DNA from: Astragalus membranaceus
Lineage: Eukaryota > Streptophyta > Magnoliopsida > Fabales > Fabaceae
Direction of reading: 5' to 3'
NCBI GenBank assembly: GCA_039519185.1
Contig: CM076847.1
Location: 51,963,708 to 52,027,707 of the forward strand
Length of the DNA stretch: 64,000 nucleotides
In this document: positions 34,131 through 44,880 of the stretch, piece after piece
Layout of the letters: each line of letters begins with the position of its first letter
Numbering within the stretch: the first letter of the stretch is position 1
Made by a program: the position numbers and the translations under genes
Notes under the pieces: model-generated
Told to the model about the DNA's origin: nothing
The model's database searches: none
Seen by the model: the letters and a program-made list of their open reading frames with translations, nothing else

Positions 34131-35380
34131 TGATAAACTCCTAATAAGTGTATTTTTAGAGATATTTTTTAGTCATTTCTAGAACAATAATTATCACTTA
34201 AATAGATTATTAACTTAATTTGTTTCATATTTGACAGGAGAGAATCAAACATAAAAAAAAGCCATTTTAAGCCTATTTATATATGGGCTGATTGTTGAAT
34301 TGTGGAGAATTAAAATGTGGCCCAATTGTTGAGAGTGAAGCCCACAATAGAAATTAAAAAGAAAAGAAAGCTTGGGCAATTGAAGGAAAGGAACGTAGAC
34401 AACAAGTCAAGTAAAAAGGTATTTATATAAATTACTAAAAGAACAGTGGAAGGAGGAGATATAGCCGCACAACAACGAGAACGGCAGAACACAAAAGCCA
34501 GGAACAGTAGCCGCGCACGCAACAGTAGCGCCGGCTTGGAGAGAGGGAGTTTTGGGTACCCGTTCTTGACACCGTGAGAGAGCTCTGGAGCAGAAAAAGG
34601 AGACTAAAATTTCAGGATCAGAAATTTCTCTATTCCGGGTTATTTTTATCTCTGTAATTTATGACTCCTAATTTAATTTTATTGTTCTCGAACACTATGG
34701 ATAGCTAAATCCTCTTCTAGGGTCTTAGGTGGATCTTGCATGTTTAGAGACCTTTTTATGTTCTAATTTCTGGTTTGAATTCCTATCTTTATTTTATTTA
34801 ATATTGTCCTATTGTTTTTATCACATGATTAGGATTAGCTACCCTTTGCATGTTTATAATCAATTAGTTGATCAGCGACCGTACTGCAATTAGTTGGTGG
34901 ACCTATAGGATAATTGAGACTATAATTAATGCATGACCAAACGTTGATTTAGTCTTCCAATCATTCAACCTTTTTGCTCTTTATGCTTTTCCTGAATTTA
35001 AATTCTTGCATGACCAAACGAGGGTTAATTTAGGAAAAAGAATATTAATCGCGAATGACCAAACGGATTAATAGTTTTAGTAAAGGGATTGGTAATTAAA
35101 TAAAATAAAAATTCAGGTAGGAATTAGACATAGGGGAATCGAAGCTTGCAAGTGGAACCGTGACCCTAGACCTCTCTCCATTTATTAAATCTAGTATTTT
35201 AATTCTAGTTATTTTGTTATTTCTATTTTGTTTCTATAATCATCAAACTATTGGTTCGTCTAAACAATAAATAATCTCGACTAGTTTGGTACTTGTTAAT
35301 TAGTCCCTGTGGATACGATAATCTTTTATACTACTTCTCCGAAAGAGTACACTTGCTCTAACTGTGTTTTTAACGCAACA
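34131..35380 (+). repeat. 3' LTR of the non-autonomous Athila-like element
   Basis: A 1250-bp uninterrupted copy from TGATAAACTCC to AACGCAACA. It provides the reference for reading the broken 5' LTR. Differences from the 5' copy are few, which fits a relatively young insertion. Confidence 0.92.
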
Positions 35381-35385
35381 TTAAT

Positions 35386-36141
35386 CATTATGAAGCAAGA
35401 AGCGCAAAAGCTAGCTCAATTCATAGTCCGGTTTTCCGGTATACTCTTAGGGTTATGGCATGCACTATCTTTGGCCGGGGTGAAACGAGTGGTGTCAGAA
35501 CAAGTGAACTATTTTGCTTATGGGCAATGGTACACGAGATGCCGATAAACACCTGCCATTACATCCTAAGTAATCTGGCACGTGTTGCAGCACAACCAAA
35601 AGGGGATATTGTTATAGGGGGAATGGTAACCTACATTGTCGAGAAGCTGGGATTGCAAGAAAAGCTGGGGAATCTAGAAATTTTGACAGGGAACTAGTTC
35701 ATTGATATGGATATTTGCAAAAGCATGTCCTTGGTAAAACCAACAAAAAAGGGAGCAGCAACATTCCATCTGCTTATTGCCAAACAAAAGTCAATCATTT
35801 TGCCGGACCCAACCAGAACAGATACAAGGAGCCAGGCAAATTGGCTATATCAAGATGAAGCTAGGGAAGTTCATCAAGAAGCACCAGAGTCAGTTCAAGA
35901 AGAAATGGCTGAGCAGCAACCCCATCATAACCAAAGCTTTGACATGCAAGCCTGGTGCCAAAGGATCGAGGGTGAGCAGATAAGGCAAGGTGGAGAGCTG
36001 CAAAGGCAAAATGAAGAGCTGCAACTAATCAGGGAAGACCAGCTGTACCACAGCCAGCAATTGGAGCACGTGACAGATATGCTCCAAACCCTAATGCATC
36101 ATTTCAACATCAATCAGGGTCCCCCGCCCGGGCGGCTGTGA
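35386..36141 (+). pseudogene. Athila third ORF (ATHILA ORF-1 type), C-terminal half
   Basis: After the second TTAAT the frame interrupted at 22121 resumes in phase and runs to about 35694. It shows the CTIFGRGET and ELFCLWAMVHEMPINT blocks typical of the family. A TAG at 35695-35697 and a shift to the frame of 35707-36141 separate the tail. The tail is Gln/Glu-rich with coiled-coil character (IEGEQIRQGGELQRQNEELQ) and ends in a Pro-rich stretch with stop at 36139-36141. The gene was therefore already damaged, or was damaged later, apart from the 13-kb insertion. No clear membrane anchor is visible. Confidence 0.8.
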
Positions 36142-36997
36142 TCCGGTGAGCTATCCTAACCCCTTTTGTGTTGTTTTATTTGAAAAATCATTGAGGACAA
36201 TGCCTAGTCCAAGCATGGGGGGTATTTTATTGCTTTTATTGGGTATGTCTTTATTGCTTTACTGAGTTTTTATCTTTTTACGTTGAGTTGTTTCTGCTCC
36301 CTCCATGATGAAACTTTGTGAATCCTAAGCATGTTTTAGATAAGCCTTTTCTGGACAAAAATAATTTTTCAATTTTTCATTAGCAATCATCTAGGTGGAC
36401 TGGTTGGGAACAACAAAATTGTATCATGGTTCGATTTCTACTTCTAGGGCTTTTTCACACACACACTACTAAGACTGTTTTCAGTTGTTAATACAATTAG
36501 AAGGACTGAAGAGAAACTAGTAACCTGGTTCTCTTGGTGACATTCACTGGTTGCGCGGTTACTGGAGAAAAACGTCTAAGTTGGGATATTAAAAAAAAAA
36601 AATTGCAAAACCAATTCAAAATGCAAAAATTGGTGCATTTTAAATGTCAAATTGAATGGTTAGCATATAAAATCAAAAAGAAAAGAAGAATGCTTGAATA
36701 CCCAACGTATAAAGACCCTCCTTTGAGACCCGGTCTTAGTAAATGGAGGACCCAAGCTTAAGAATGCTGGGGAACCGGTTCTATGATGACATTGATATCC
36801 TCTCTAGAGTATTGATACTTTAAAACTGTCTCCCAATTCCACAAGAAGCCCGGATAGTAGTTCTCAAACCAAAGTGTTAGAATTGCCCCACAGTTCACTT
36901 AAGGTTTCGATATGAAAATAAATTCCCTTCTGAATTGGCCTAAAGATTTACACTGTTTTTGCTTGAGGACAAGCAAAGGTTCAAGCATAGGGGAGTT
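36142..36997 (+). other. 3' non-coding region and polypurine tract of the Athila-type element
   Basis: No supported ORF. It ends with GCTTGAGGACAAGCAAAGG, a short inverted repeat (CTTG...CAAG), and GCATAGGGGAGTT directly before the 3' LTR. It has the same layout as 34097-34130. Confidence 0.7.
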
Positions 36998-37225
36998 TGA
37001 TAAGTCTATTTTTAGAGTCTTTTTAATAGTTATTTTTCTTAAGTTTATTTGGTATTTTAATTATATTTTTGAGCTATTTTACTACAAATGTTTACTTTTT
37101 ATTTTCAGGTGTTATTTTGAAGCAAAAGAGAAAATATGAGGAAAAATGAAGAAACAAAGAAAATATTTGAGGAGGAACAATTTTTAAGACCGCTTGGCAC
37201 TCAACAGGGCGCCAAGGGCGCCAAG
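36998..37225 (+). repeat. 3' LTR of Athila-type element, first segment
   Basis: Starts TGATAAGTCTATT after the polypurine tract. At about 37205-37225 it enters a GGCGCCAAG repeat and is then cut by the solo LTR 37226-39728. Confidence 0.85.
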
Positions 37226-39728
37226 TGTAACACCCCGATATTTATATTTATTAAAAATACCCAAGTGCACATTAGTAACACATCAGAGATACACAATTCC
37301 TGCCTAGATACTAAATATAACAATATAGTTTCAACCGAATAACAACCGAAACATTCTTAACACACATAAGAGTGTGATAAGGTCTCATACCAAAGTATTC
37401 AGCAACTACATCATTCAGTACCATACAGGAAAGCGGAAAGAAAGCACGAAACACACAAGTCGTGGCGTTATGATATATGGACAACAAAGGAACAATGAGC
37501 TATAAACATAAAACTGAGTCGTCAAACATCTCCCGGAGCCACCTACTCGTGCCTCTGAGGTTTCTTCTGTCCCTGTTTCTCTGTAAAATCAACAAGAATT
37601 AAACAGTGAGATACAATCTCAGTGAGTTCTACCGAGACCCCTACTAACACTCTCGACTCAATTATGAAATCCGGTATTAATTCAATACGGCATCGGCTGC
37701 GCGAACGCTACCCCCGATGGACCGCATAAAACATTTTAACAGATTACCGCTAACGCGAACGAAGAACCCGGTAACCTATTAGTTTAGTACGATACCGCTG
37801 ACGCGAACGAAGAACCCGGTAAACGTACTACAAACAACATAACACCGCTGACGCGAACGCTGCAAGGCGGTGAACCCCCCTACCAATAGTACCTTCTCCT
37901 ATTGGCATGGAGCCTAGGTAAAAGGATCATGACTGCCTCCCCCTAGTATGTTAAATAATGGGTCGTCACCCAACTCGATATACTTTATACGTATATCTAC
38001 AATACTATGAACCCACGGTCCATCAAATCAGACAATCAATGAAACACTTTAATCCACATTTTATAAAATCCAAGTTCACACTCGCACTCTAGTTGACCAC
38101 TTTTGACACAATTTTCAATATCGAAAACAGTTTAGTTTTACCTTAAAAAGAGAATATTCAGTTAGGCCTCTGAATAAGCTTTTAAACGCATCTTAGAACA
38201 CCTCAATCGGGTTCCCGGATCAAAAGATATCGCGAAAACAAAAACAGTGTTTAGTTGCTGAAAATTCTGTAAACCGTCGCGACGCGAACTGCTACCGTCG
38301 CGACGCGAAAAACGACAGAAACTTTTTGCGTGACAAAACTGGGCCAGGTCGGACGCGATGAGAACGGGTCGCGACGCGATGAGAACGGGTCGCGACGCGA
38401 CCTCTGCAGAAAAGTGCAGTTTTTCCGTTTTCTTGCGAAATTCGCTATTCCGCTCAATTCCGATTATCGTTCTGACTGAAAACAGATTTAACAACCAGCA
38501 AAACAAACCCAACCAATACCACACAATCAATCAATCCAATCAAAAACTCAATCAAAACGGATTTTATCAAAAACGACATATTTTCCCATTAACGGTTTTT
38601 AAGTCAAAATCTTTCGAAATCAAATCACCAAAAATTCCGTTTCAACACGACACAACTCGAGACTCGCTCCGATCGATTCCTAACCCGAAACAGGCAATAT
38701 CAAGTAATATTCCAGACCAGCGAAAGCGATAAAACGATCAGTCAATTAATTCGAAAAACAAAAATCCTAAACGTGAGTAGAACTCACCCTTGACGCGTGA
38801 TCCACGATCGAGCCGAAATCACCGAGTAACCACACGAACATTCCCCGCATAAACTTTCCGTTCCGACGACGCTCAAATCCGCTTCCAAAACTTTTCGCTC
38901 AACCGAGACGCCTTTTTGACCAAAATACCGAATTCTTCGAAATTCCCCATTCGAACCCTAATCACCAACCAACTTCCAATTCGCGAAATTGAACTTCGTC
39001 TCGCACTCGATACGCTTCGGGTTCGCTCCTAATCGCCCTTGAATCAACAAATACTATTCATCATCTTCAACCTTCGATTCACTATTCACAAAAACCCCAA
39101 ATTTGATTTCTCAAATCTCACCCAATCAAACCTTGATTCTTTCACTCCAAGCTAGTACCCAAGCCTCCATTTGAACTCCCTTAGCCTTCAAACCGCTTTA
39201 TTGAAGAAGATAGCTCTCAAAAACGCCACCTTGAGCTTCAAACCGAAAATGGTAGATTTGTGTAGAGTGAGTTGATGATGAAGATCTTGGTACCAAATCG
39301 AAGAGGAAGTAACGCTGAGCATTTTTCGTGTTGGAAGGAAGTCGTTTTGATGAGCCTAACCTTCCCCTTTTTCCTCTTCCTCTTCCTCACCCTTTCTTTC
39401 TCTTTTCTTTTCTTTTCTCTCCTTTCCCTCTCTGTTTCACGTTCTCAGCTTCTTTCTTTCTTTTAATTCCTTTCTTTCTTTTTTCCCTTCTTTCACGTGC
39501 ACACACATATATTTATTAATATATACGCGGTAACGTGGTCCAATTACCATATTGATCTAAACCTCTTATTTCGATTCCAAAACTTCCTTGACCCGTATTA
39601 TCCGGTTAACGATCTGATGACAACCAATAAATAATTTTAGCACTCAATAAATTTACCAGTCAAGTACTAAATTAATTTAATTGGGTTAACACCCAAATAA
39701 TTCTATTAATTATTTTGCGGATGTTACA
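37226..39728 (-). mobile_element. Solo LTR of a Tekay-like element, TSD CCAAG
   Basis: A 2503-bp LTR in minus orientation. It reads TGTAACACCCCG at 37226 and ATGTTACA at 39728 on the + strand. It is flanked by CCAAG at 37221-37225 and 39729-39733, so it is a clean solo LTR left by recombination between the LTRs of a complete element. Inside on the minus strand are a pyrimidine-rich leader (about 39350-39500) and TCGCGACGCGA-type palindromes (38270-38402). The GATATCTTTTGATCCGGG motif follows (about 38215-38235). The ORFs across it are not genes. Confidence 0.93.
38270..38402. repeat. GC-palindrome array (TCGCGACGCGA units)
   Basis: Four units of GTCGCGACGCGA or GGTCGCGACGCGA with GAACTGCTACC or TGAGAACGG spacers. 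The same unit type is at 43215-43340 and, weaker, at 49185-49300. Confidence 0.85.
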
Positions 39729-39739
39729 CCAAGCAGCAA

Positions 39740-40060
39740 AACTGGCGCAGCACAGGGCGCCAAGCAGCAAAAACTGGCGCAGAGCCTGCGCACGACCCTG
39801 GCACATAGGCGCACGACCCTGGTGCAAAACTGGCGCAGAGCAGGCAAAATTTACTGGCCAGGGCGCACGACCCTGGCACATAGGCGCACGACCCATGCTT
39901 GCCAGCAACGCAGAACAGCTGTTGCCAGCACAAGGCGCACGACCCAGGCTCCATAGGCGCACGACCCTGGTGCAAAACTGGCGCAGAGCAGCCAAAATTG
40001 ACTGGCAAGGGCGCACGACCCAGGCACATGGGCGCACGACCCTGGCACCAGACAAGTCAA
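39740..40060. repeat. GC-rich array (GGCGCACGACCCTGG units) in the Athila 3' LTR
   Basis: At least eight GGCGCACGACCC(T/A)GG-like units with ACATA or TGCAAAACTGGCGCAGAGCA spacers. The unit looks like a blend of the GGCGCC and CGCACGACC types. ORFs on both strands across it (39672-40126) are translations of the repeat. Confidence 0.85.
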
Positions 40061-40135
40061 TTTTGGCTGCACCCACTTGCTGATGGCTTCCCTTGCCACT
40101 TGATTTGCCACTTTTTTTATGACCATTTTTTTATG

Positions 40136-40640
40136 ACCATTTCTCGCTTTTTACTTTCTCGCTCTTTACTTTCCTGCTTTTTAATTTCTTGCTCTTTTAC
40201 TTTCTCGCTCTTTACTTTCTCGCTCTTTACTTTCCTGCTTTTTAATTTCTTGCTCTTTTACTTTCTCGCTTTTTACTTTCTCGCTTTTTACTTTCTCGCT
40301 TTTTAATTTCTTGCTCCTTTACTTTCTCGCTTTTTAATTTCTTGCTCCTTTACTTTCTCGCTTTTTACTTTCTCGCTCTTTACTTTCTTGCTCTTTAATT
40401 TCTTGCTTTTTACTTTCTCATTTTTTTAAATTCTTGCTCCTTTACTTTCTCGCTTTTTAATTTCTCGCTTTTTTTGCTTTTTAATTTCTCGCTCTTTACT
40501 TTCTCGCTTTTTAATTTCTTGCTCCTTTACTTTCTCGCTTTTTAATTTCTTGCTCCTTTACTTTCTCGCTTTTTACTTTCTCGCTCTTTACTTTCTTGCT
40601 TTTTAAATTTCTTGCTCTTTTACTTTCTTGTCATTTACAA
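40136..40640. repeat. Pyrimidine-rich microsatellite-like array in the Athila 3' LTR
   Basis: About 500 bp of interleaved TTTCTCGCTTTTTAC, TTTCTCGCTCTTTAC and TTTCTTGCTCCTTTAC words with a period of about 15 bp. The 5' LTR has only about 200 bp of it. Confidence 0.9.
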
Positions 40641-41367
40641 TTCCGCTATTTATAATTTTGCAACTAACCGCTTTCTTTTATTTCTCGCTATTTAACTTTA
40701 TGTTTTCTTCTTCTACTTCTTTCAAATCTTTTTCTACAATGATCATGAGTGAGTAGACTTTCTTAGTCTTGGGGTTTTTTGGGAACAACCAAATGATGGG
40801 TTCCTACTAATTAATTCCCGAGACTATTCTCCACCTTAATCGCTTTGTATTTCTAAATCTAATTTCATCGCATTTGATTATTATTTTAAAACACCACACG
40901 ATGTACCGAAAGGGGAAGTGTGGTTGTTGGATCTATGAAATTAGACAATAAAATCAACACATGAAAATAGTTTTGGTTTTATTGAGACACAAAAAGGTCT
41001 TTGCTTAATGGGTTCTACTAATAATCAACCATGAAAATAGGCTTGATAATTAGTTTAGAACACGCGTTTGTATTCCGAGAGGAAACTCTTGCTACAGCCG
41101 TCGCCTTGTCTTAAGAAATATATCGTTCTTTAAAGTTGGAAAATAGTCGAAAGGATTAATAACGGAAACTTTATCATTTCAATGTTGCTAATACCCCAAG
41201 TCTCTTTTTATCATTAAAACATCAGCGAAAACATTCCTTCTTTCTAAAAAGACTTTCTCTTCAGTTAATCAACTTTGGAAAATTAAATTGGTAGTCACCT
41301 AGGCTCTCCCTGTGGATCGATAACTCTTTTATTACGCGATACGACTCGTGCACTTGCGAGGCTATCA

Positions 41368-42167
41368 ATAAGATCATGTTAAGTATAAGTTCATTGTTAT
41401 GTTCAAAGATCATTGTTATGTTCATGTTCAGGTATATTAAAATATATACATCAGTTCAGTTAGGGTGACGACCCTATTTTCAGTTTAGTGTGCTAGGGGA
41501 GGGGAAGTCATGAGCCCTATAAACCTAGGCCCCATGAGGGATCCAGCAGATTAGTGGAATGGGCTCAGCGGGAGATTATTTTGCCAAGTGACCGGTGACA
41601 CGCTAAAAATCATTGTTCATGTGTTGCCTCTTGTAGCCGGCTTAAGGGTTATGAGGACAACGTTAGTCTCAGCCACATAGTCGACTATTAGGACTATGAG
41701 TTATGAATCTAGAATAATGAATCAAGCATAATTGAACCGAGAGAGTTAGTAAGGGGTCTCGATAGAACTCACAGACAAGTTGTCTCACCCTTCATATGTT
41801 GTTTTTTTCCGAGTTGCAGGCTAAGTTGAAGACGATGAGGCATGGTCATGGAGACGCTTGAGGAGTTGCTGACACTTTTATTTATTATGTCATGTATTTC
41901 CTTTTGTATCTTAGAATATTCGATTGTACGACTTATGTTGTTAAAGTTGTAAATCGCTTCCGCATACTTTCTATTTTGGTACTGAACACTAGTTGAGAGG
42001 TGTAAGAACGCTTTATGTATTTTATGTTATGTTATGTAAGCGCACTAGATGGATTTTTAGCATCGAGTATTAGTATGTGTTCAGTATTTAAAAAGGAAGT
42101 TACTCTGATATATGCCAGTAGTGCATTTCGGTAAATTCTACAAGTTAGAAATTATCGGGGTGTTACA
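41368..42167 (+). repeat. Right part of the Tekay-like LTR interrupted by the Athila-type element
   Basis: Collinear with 43640-44502 of the full LTR: the GTGACGACCCTATTTTCAGT, GGGGAAGTCATGAGCCC and CGCTTCCGCA blocks, ending GGGGTGTTACA at 42167. With 13304-14338 it makes one LTR from which about 450 bp (including its GC array) are lost at the Athila border. An acceptor-like GTTGCAG/G is at 41819. Confidence 0.85.
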
Positions 42168-42169
42168 AT

Positions 42170-44502
42170 TGTAATATCCCCAGTTTTCGCTATTTTAAAT
42201 TATTTGGCATGAATTGATATTTAGTGATTTATTAACTTGGTTGAAACTAAAATGATTTGATAATGGATTACTTGATTTAGTTATTATGTGAATTGTGTGC
42301 TTAATTATTATTAACTGCATCAAGTTAGAGTAATTAGGGCTGATGGGAGTCTTTGAGTATGAAATGTTTAAGTGAGGGTCATTATTGTCTTTTTACCTAC
42401 CCTTTAAATTCCCTCCACCAGCTGAAGGAAGAAGAAACATTTCACCTGTTCCCAAGTTCAGAAATAGCAAAGTTGAAAGAAGAGAAAAAGAGAGGAGAGG
42501 GAAAGGAAGATAGGAGAATCCCTCTGAATATTCATGCATGTTTAATCCAAGAGTACCATCAATATCAGATTTCCTTCCCCTTTCCACTGATTCTAATTTC
42601 GAAATCCAATCCACCTCTGAACCGAAATCACCATTGAAGCCCCCAAAGCTCCCTTTTGCCAAAACAGAAAACTGAACCATTGCATGCGAATTTGGGGAGT
42701 GTTCGAACAAATATCAGCAACCATATTTCGTGTAGGAGTAGCTTAGGAGTCAACCTTGTAGATGGGTTTCAGTTTTGGGTAGATTGGAGCAACCTAAGGA
42801 GTAGTTCAATAGCTGGGTGTTCGGTTGAAGTTGTTCGGAGTCCGTTCGTAGCGTTCTTGGTGATTCGCGCCGCTAAGATTCTGAGTGTGTTGTTTGTCAT
42901 CATCAAAAGGTGAGTTCTATACTAACTAGGAAATTATTATCATGTGTCGTATGTTCTGAATTTGAGTCTCGTGCTTTACGAAAATCAGAGTCGATAACGC
43001 GTTGCGAAAACCCGCTTTAGTTGCTGAAATATATGGTTGTTCAATTGGACATGTTGAGTGATTGTAGGATTGTTGTGATTGAATGAATTGATTGAATTGG
43101 ACTGGTTATGTTGACTGCTGTATCTGTTTTGATGTCTCGGAAATCATAGAAAGTCTCGGCATCGGATCGGAAGCGAAACAGAGCGAAATCACTTTTCAAA
43201 ACTCTGATTTTCTCAGTTTCAGGTGCCCATCGCGTCGCGACTCGAACCTGTCGCGATGCGACCATGAATATTTTTGCGAAGGTTTTGGTTCTGTAAGTTT
43301 TCGCATCGCGACGGAACCTGTTCGCGTCGCGACGCAGTATAATTTTTAGCAAATCTAACCGATTTTGTTTCCGCGATATCTTTTGATCCGGTGGTCCGAT
43401 TGAAGTGTTTTAAAATGCGTTGGAAAGCTTATTAAAAGGCCTATTCAGATATGGGAAATAGATTCTGAAATGACCTGTTCTGAAGGTTAAGTTCATGATA
43501 TAATGTTGAGTGTTCATGCTATGTTAAGTGGAGTATTACTGATGTATTGTGTTTGGACTGACAGGATGATTAGTGTAAGTTAAGTTAATAACTTTAGTCA
43601 GCCGTGTGAGATCACCTAATGTTTGTAATTAGATCATGTTAATGATAAGATCATGTTAGTAATGAGATCAGGTTAAGTTAAGCTCAATGTTAAGTTAAGT
43701 TCATTATCATGCTCAGTTCATTGTTATGTTCACATCAGTATTCAGTTCAGGTATATTAAAATATAGACATCAGTTCAGTTAGGGTGACGACCCAATTTTC
43801 AGTTTAGTGTGCTAGGGGAGGGGAAGTCTTGAGCCCTATGAACCTAGGCCCCATGAGGGATCTCGCCGATTAGTGGAATGGGTTCACCAGGAGCTTATTT
43901 TGCCAATTGACCGGTGACACGCTAAAACTTCAGTTCAGTTTATGTGTTGCCTCTCGTAACCGGCTTGAGGGTTATGAGGACAACGTTAGTTCAGCCACAT
44001 AGTCAATTTTGAGGACTATAATTTTTGAATCAAGAATAATGAATCAAGCATAATTGAACCGAGAGAGTTAGTAAGGGGTCTCGATAGAACTCACTGAGAC
44101 AAGTTGTCTCACCCAATCCATGTTGTTGTTTTTCAGAGTCGTAGGCTAAGTTGAAGACGATGACGCATGGCTATGGAGACGCTTGAGGAGTTGCTGACGT
44201 TGTTTATTTTGATATGTTATGTATCTCTGTATTTTCATTCAGTATCTTAGATGTACGATGGTACGACTTGTATTATAAGTTGTAAATCGCTTCCGCAGAC
44301 TTTCTATTTTGGTACTGAACACTAGTTTGAGTGGTGTAAGAACCGGATTTATGTATTTTACGTTATGTTATGTAAGCGCACTTGATGGGTTTTAGCATCG
44401 AGTATTAGTATGTGTTCAGTATTTAAAACATGAGGTACTCTGATGTATGCTAGTAGTGCATTTCGGTAATTTCTATAAGTTGGAAAATATCGGGGTGTTA
44501 CA
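42170..44502 (+). repeat. Full Tekay-like LTR (second of a directly joined pair)
   Basis: A 2333-bp LTR from TGTAATATCCCC to GTGTTACA. It holds a donor-like AAAG/GTGAGT at 42910, TCGCGACGCGA-type palindromes (43215-43340), the GATATCTTTTGATCCG motif (about 43375) and an acceptor-like GTAG/G at 44144. Only the bases ATT lie between it and the preceding LTR end, so the internal region of this element is completely deleted. The flanks do not show a 5-bp duplication. Confidence 0.88.
43215..43340. repeat. GC-palindrome array (TCGCGACGCGA type) in the full LTR
   Basis: Units CGCGTCGCGACTCG, GTCGCGATGCGACC, GCATCGCGACGG and GCGTCGCGACGC within 125 bp. They are followed 30-60 bp later by the conserved CGATATCTTTTGATCC motif. 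Confidence 0.8.
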
Positions 44503-44880
44503 CCCTGGTCTTCTCTTAACCCTGATTTTCAGCCCTCGGCCCACGACTTAATTTAGTTTGGGTGTCACCAATTGCCCCTTTTTGTGTTGTCGTATGGCCG
44601 CGGGGACGTGAGTGATGGTACAAAAACCCTTGATATGACTTGATGCGATGGTTGAAATGACTACCTATCACTTCGTGACACTTGACAGTTCACGAATCAA
44701 TAAGGCGGCGCAATGGTTCCCAAGGTCGCGCCAGTTATCTCTCCCATAGCTACAACTAGCTCTATTAATTATTACGTACGATTGCTTGGATTTCGAAACA
44801 TTTTCAAAGTTCCACCACTTCGCCTCTCTCACTACCAAGCCCTTTTCTCCTTTGTCACAACCGTCTCTCTGTCATCATGT
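44503..44880 (+). mobile_element. PMD-element leader, continuation beyond the nested block
   Basis: Homologous to about 52590-52850 (CAGCCCTCG, CCACGACTTA, TGTGTTGTCGTATGG, GCAATGGTTCCCAAGG). With 12520-13150 it forms the leader of a first PMD element. No coding sequence is supported until about 44880. Confidence 0.65.

Larger units (their letters stand above)
22122..35380 (+). mobile_element. Non-autonomous Athila-like LTR retrotransposon, TSD TTAAT
   Basis: It runs from TGATAAACTCC at 22122 to AACGCAACA at 35380 and is flanked by TTAAT at 22117-22121 and 35381-35385. Its 5' LTR is split: 22122-22848 and about 30766-31365. The 3' LTR is intact (34131-35380, 1250 bp). The internal part (31366-34130, about 2.8 kb) has a tRNA-Asp-type PBS, one damaged gag-like ORF and a polypurine tract, and no pol. 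It inserted in the same orientation as its host, the Athila-type element, whose third ORF it interrupts. It probably uses Athila-type enzymes, because PBS and PPT are of the same type. Confidence 0.9.
39729..41367 (+). repeat. 3' LTR of Athila-type element, second segment
   Basis: Continues from the CCAAG duplication through a GC-rich array (39740-40060) and a long pyrimidine array (40136-40640) to the LTR end TATCA at 41367. From about 40640 on it is nearly identical to the 5' LTR (14568-15294). Confidence 0.88.
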
